NCBI RefSeq assembly: GCF_900120295.1 | Contig: NZ_LT635470.1 | Coordinates: 496,001-560,000, forward strand | Direction of reading: 5' to 3' | Length of the DNA: 64,000 nucleotides | DNA from: Blautia sp. Marseille-P3201T | GTDB lineage: Bacteria; Bacillota; Clostridia; Lachnospirales; Lachnospiraceae | Shown here: piece by piece, positions 62,417 through 64,000 of the stretch | Numbering within the stretch: position 1 is the first letter of the stretch | How the letters are laid out: the number at the start of each line of letters is the position of its first letter | Program-made: the position numbers and the translations under genes | The notes under the pieces: generated by a model | What the model was told of the DNA's origin: nothing | The model's database searches: none | Seen by the model: only the letters and a program-made list of their open reading frames with translations

Positions 62417-63406
62417 ATGCTATTACACAAAACCTTTGGAGTAGACCTTGGAACAAGCACAATAAAAATTTATGCACAAGATAAAGATACTATTATTACA
62501 GAAAAAAACATGATAGCCATTCGAAACCAAAATCAGATTTTGGCAGTAGGAAATGAGGCATATAAGATTTTTGAAAAAAATCCGTCTAATGTATCTGTAA
62601 TTTCTCCTATGGCTTATGGAAAAATTGCAGATATCAATCATACTGAGATGGTTTTACAGGCTTTACTTGAAAAGATAAATGCAGGTGGTTTATTTAATAA
62701 CAATTTATACCTGGCTGTTCCTTCAGATTTATCAGAAATAGAGCAGCGTGCCTACTATACCATTGGAAATTCCAACAGAAAAAGTAAAATTTATATGATA
62801 AACAAGACCATCGCTGATGCGGTGGCTCTTGGAATTCCTATCAATCATACAAAAGGAAGCATGATTGTCAATATAGGAGCGCAAAGTACAGAAATTTCTG
62901 TAATTGAGAGAGGAAAAATCGTTTTAAGCAAAATTGTTGCCATGGGCGGAACTCAATTAAATGAAGCGATTGTAAATGAAGTACGAAAAAATTATAATCT
63001 TCATATTGGAAACAGAACGGCCCGAAGGCTGAAATTTTCTCTGGCATATTTAAAGGAAGATATCAAAGAAGCCAGAAAAATTGTAGGTGTTGACAGTCTT
63101 TCAGGTCTTCCCAGAGAGGGGATTATCCCTTCTGATATGATTTATGAAACAATTTTAGGACCGGTTCGCTCCATTTGTCAGGAAATTCGTTCTTTTTTAG
63201 AAAGAACACCACCTCAAATTTACCAAAATATTCTGGAGGAAGGTATATTTCTTGCCGGAGGAACTACAAGAATTCCTGATATTGACTGGTTTTTAAGTCA
63301 GGAAACAGGGCAAAAGGTACGTTTATCCGGATATTATGAGCATTGCACCGTTTGCGGATTAAAAGAAATTATCGGAAACCGTACTTTACACAAGTGGGTT
63401 CAATAA
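62417..63406 (+). CDS. mreB: MreB/Mbl-family actin-like rod-shape protein
   Basis: A 329-aa bacterial actin guiding lateral wall synthesis. The phosphate loops FGVDLGTSTIKIYAQD and MIVNIGAQSTEISVI, and GIFLAGGTTRIPDIDWFL, are the actin-fold nucleotide site. It is divergent from canonical MreB, whose first loop reads DLGTANT, and the C-terminus is Cys-containing (HCTVCGLKE). AGGGGAG lies upstream, with mreC 26 bases after its stop. Confidence 0.9.
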   Translation: MLLHKTFGVDLGTSTIKIYAQDKDTIITEKNMIAIRNQNQILAVGNEAYKIFEKNPSNVSVISPMAYGKIADINHTEMVLQALLEKINAGGLFNNNLYLAVPSDLSEIEQRAYYTIGNSNRKSKIYMINKTIADAVALGIPINHTKGSMIVNIGAQSTEISVIERGKIVLSKIVAMGGTQLNEAIVNEVRKNYNLHIGNRTARRLKFSLAYLKEDIKEARKIVGVDSLSGLPREGIIPSDMIYETILGPVRSICQEIRSFLERTPPQIYQNILEEGIFLAGGTTRIPDIDWFLSQETGQKVRLSGYYEHCTVCGLKEIIGNRTLHKWVQ

Positions 63407-63432
63407 CAAAAAGAAAAGCTGAGGTTTTAAAC

Positions 63433-64000
63433 ATGAAAAAGAAGCGTAGTTGGACATTTAAAAGTAAACATGTCCTGATAGCCATGAGTTTAATCTGTAT
63501 TAGTCTTATGATTTTTGCAGCGGCAGTAAAATTTCCCGTTGCACCTATAAGAAATGCAGCAGGCTATATCATTGTTCCTTTTCAAAAAGGAATTAACCAA
63601 ATCGGAAAAGTTCTGGATAATGCAACAGCGGGATTTCAGGACAAACAATCATTAGTAAAAGAAAATAAAAAACTTCAGAAAAAAGTAGATGAACTGACTG
63701 CAGAAAACAGCCGTCTCACACAAGGCTTGACGGAATTGGAAAGTTTACAGGAGCTTTATCAGTTGGATCAAAGCTACAGTGAATATGATAAAGTAGCTGC
63801 CAATGTAATTTCTATGGATGCCGGAAATTGGTTTTCTAATTTTACCATTGATAAGGGTACAGAAGATGGAATTCAGAAAGACTGCAATGTAATTGCCGGA
63901 AGCGGTCTGGTAGGAATTGTAACCGAAGTGGGAAAAAACTGGGCAACTGTGCGATCTATTATTGATGATACCAGCAATGTCAGTGCCATGACTATGAGTA
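63433..64000 (+). CDS. mreC: Rod-shape-determining protein MreC (truncated by window edge)
   Basis: The first 189 residues are visible. A basic cytosolic tail, one membrane helix (about residues 13-32) and a coiled coil (about 65-105; KENKKLQKKVDELTAENSRL) precede the start of the extracellular beta domain (ANVISMDAGNWFSNFTIDKG and GSGLVGIVTEVGKNW), all typical of MreC. It links MreB to the periplasmic-side wall machinery. The 3' end lies outside the window. Confidence 0.93.
   Translation, partial: MKKKRSWTFKSKHVLIAMSLICISLMIFAAAVKFPVAPIRNAAGYIIVPFQKGINQIGKVLDNATAGFQDKQSLVKENKKLQKKVDELTAENSRLTQGLTELESLQELYQLDQSYSEYDKVAANVISMDAGNWFSNFTIDKGTEDGIQKDCNVIAGSGLVGIVTEVGKNWATVRSIIDDTSNVSAMTMS

Noticed and set aside
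1-64000. tRNA, rRNA, CRISPR arrays, prophage or transposase genes
   Set aside because: Looked for and not seen; repeats present are palindromic, not regularly spaced direct repeats.

Overview
The window is a gene-dense chromosomal segment of a low-GC, Gram-positive, spore-forming anaerobe. The best fit is a gut Lachnospiraceae member, Blautia-like. This rests on the low GC, AGGAGG-type ribosome binding sites, TTGACA/TATAAT promoters, sporulation genes (yqfC, yqfD, a BofC-like gene, a Csp-like subtilase, an FtsK/SpoIIIE translocase), the anaerobic NfnAB pair, and radC-mreB-mreC order. The genus is inference. No rRNA, tRNA, CRISPR array, prophage or intact insertion sequence was seen.

Layout. 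1-4740 is a tightly coupled tetrapyrrole operon (hemC, cobA/hemD fusion, hemB, hemL), followed by a membrane-anchored MutS-family ATPase. 6475-6670 looks like an orphan promoter-to-terminator unit, a candidate small RNA. 6683-10547 holds a Cys/Gly-rich small protein, two subtilases and an inositol-phosphatase-family enzyme. 10638-14706 has icd, a nested inverted repeat, an ABC-F ATPase and rex. 14774-20811 carries nnr, alr, the EndoA toxin, a CBS/CorC protein, YebC and TepA. 20895-25410 has uppP, ftsK and a zinc-ribbon/TPR protein. 25626-27907 is the NfnAB pair.

27984-28270 is a 287-bp palindromic element with about 40-bp terminal inverted repeats, further nested repeats and a 50-codon ORF; it is the least explained structure here. 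28299-34277 holds alkD, a DsrE-like gene, rlmH, a PfkB kinase, an RsmH-type methyltransferase, a lipoprotein cyclophilin, a FUSC membrane protein and a Dabb protein. 34498-36399 looks like accessory DNA: an AAA-ATPase/PD-(D/E)XK protein followed by a decayed secreted-protein gene. 36473-45165 holds helD, a cysteine-cluster protein, lgt, sbcDC and a DUF2284 protein.

45226-61617 is a long co-directional run: yqfC-yqfD-phoH-ybeY-bofC-like-proB-DUF896-fthC-miaB-mutS-mutL-miaA, then a PLP lyase and two flavoproteins. The window ends with radC-mreB-mreC, mreC being cut by the edge. Most genes are conserved housekeeping functions in short overlapping operons. The interest lies in the intergenic structures, the subtilase cluster and the 34-36 kb accessory patch.
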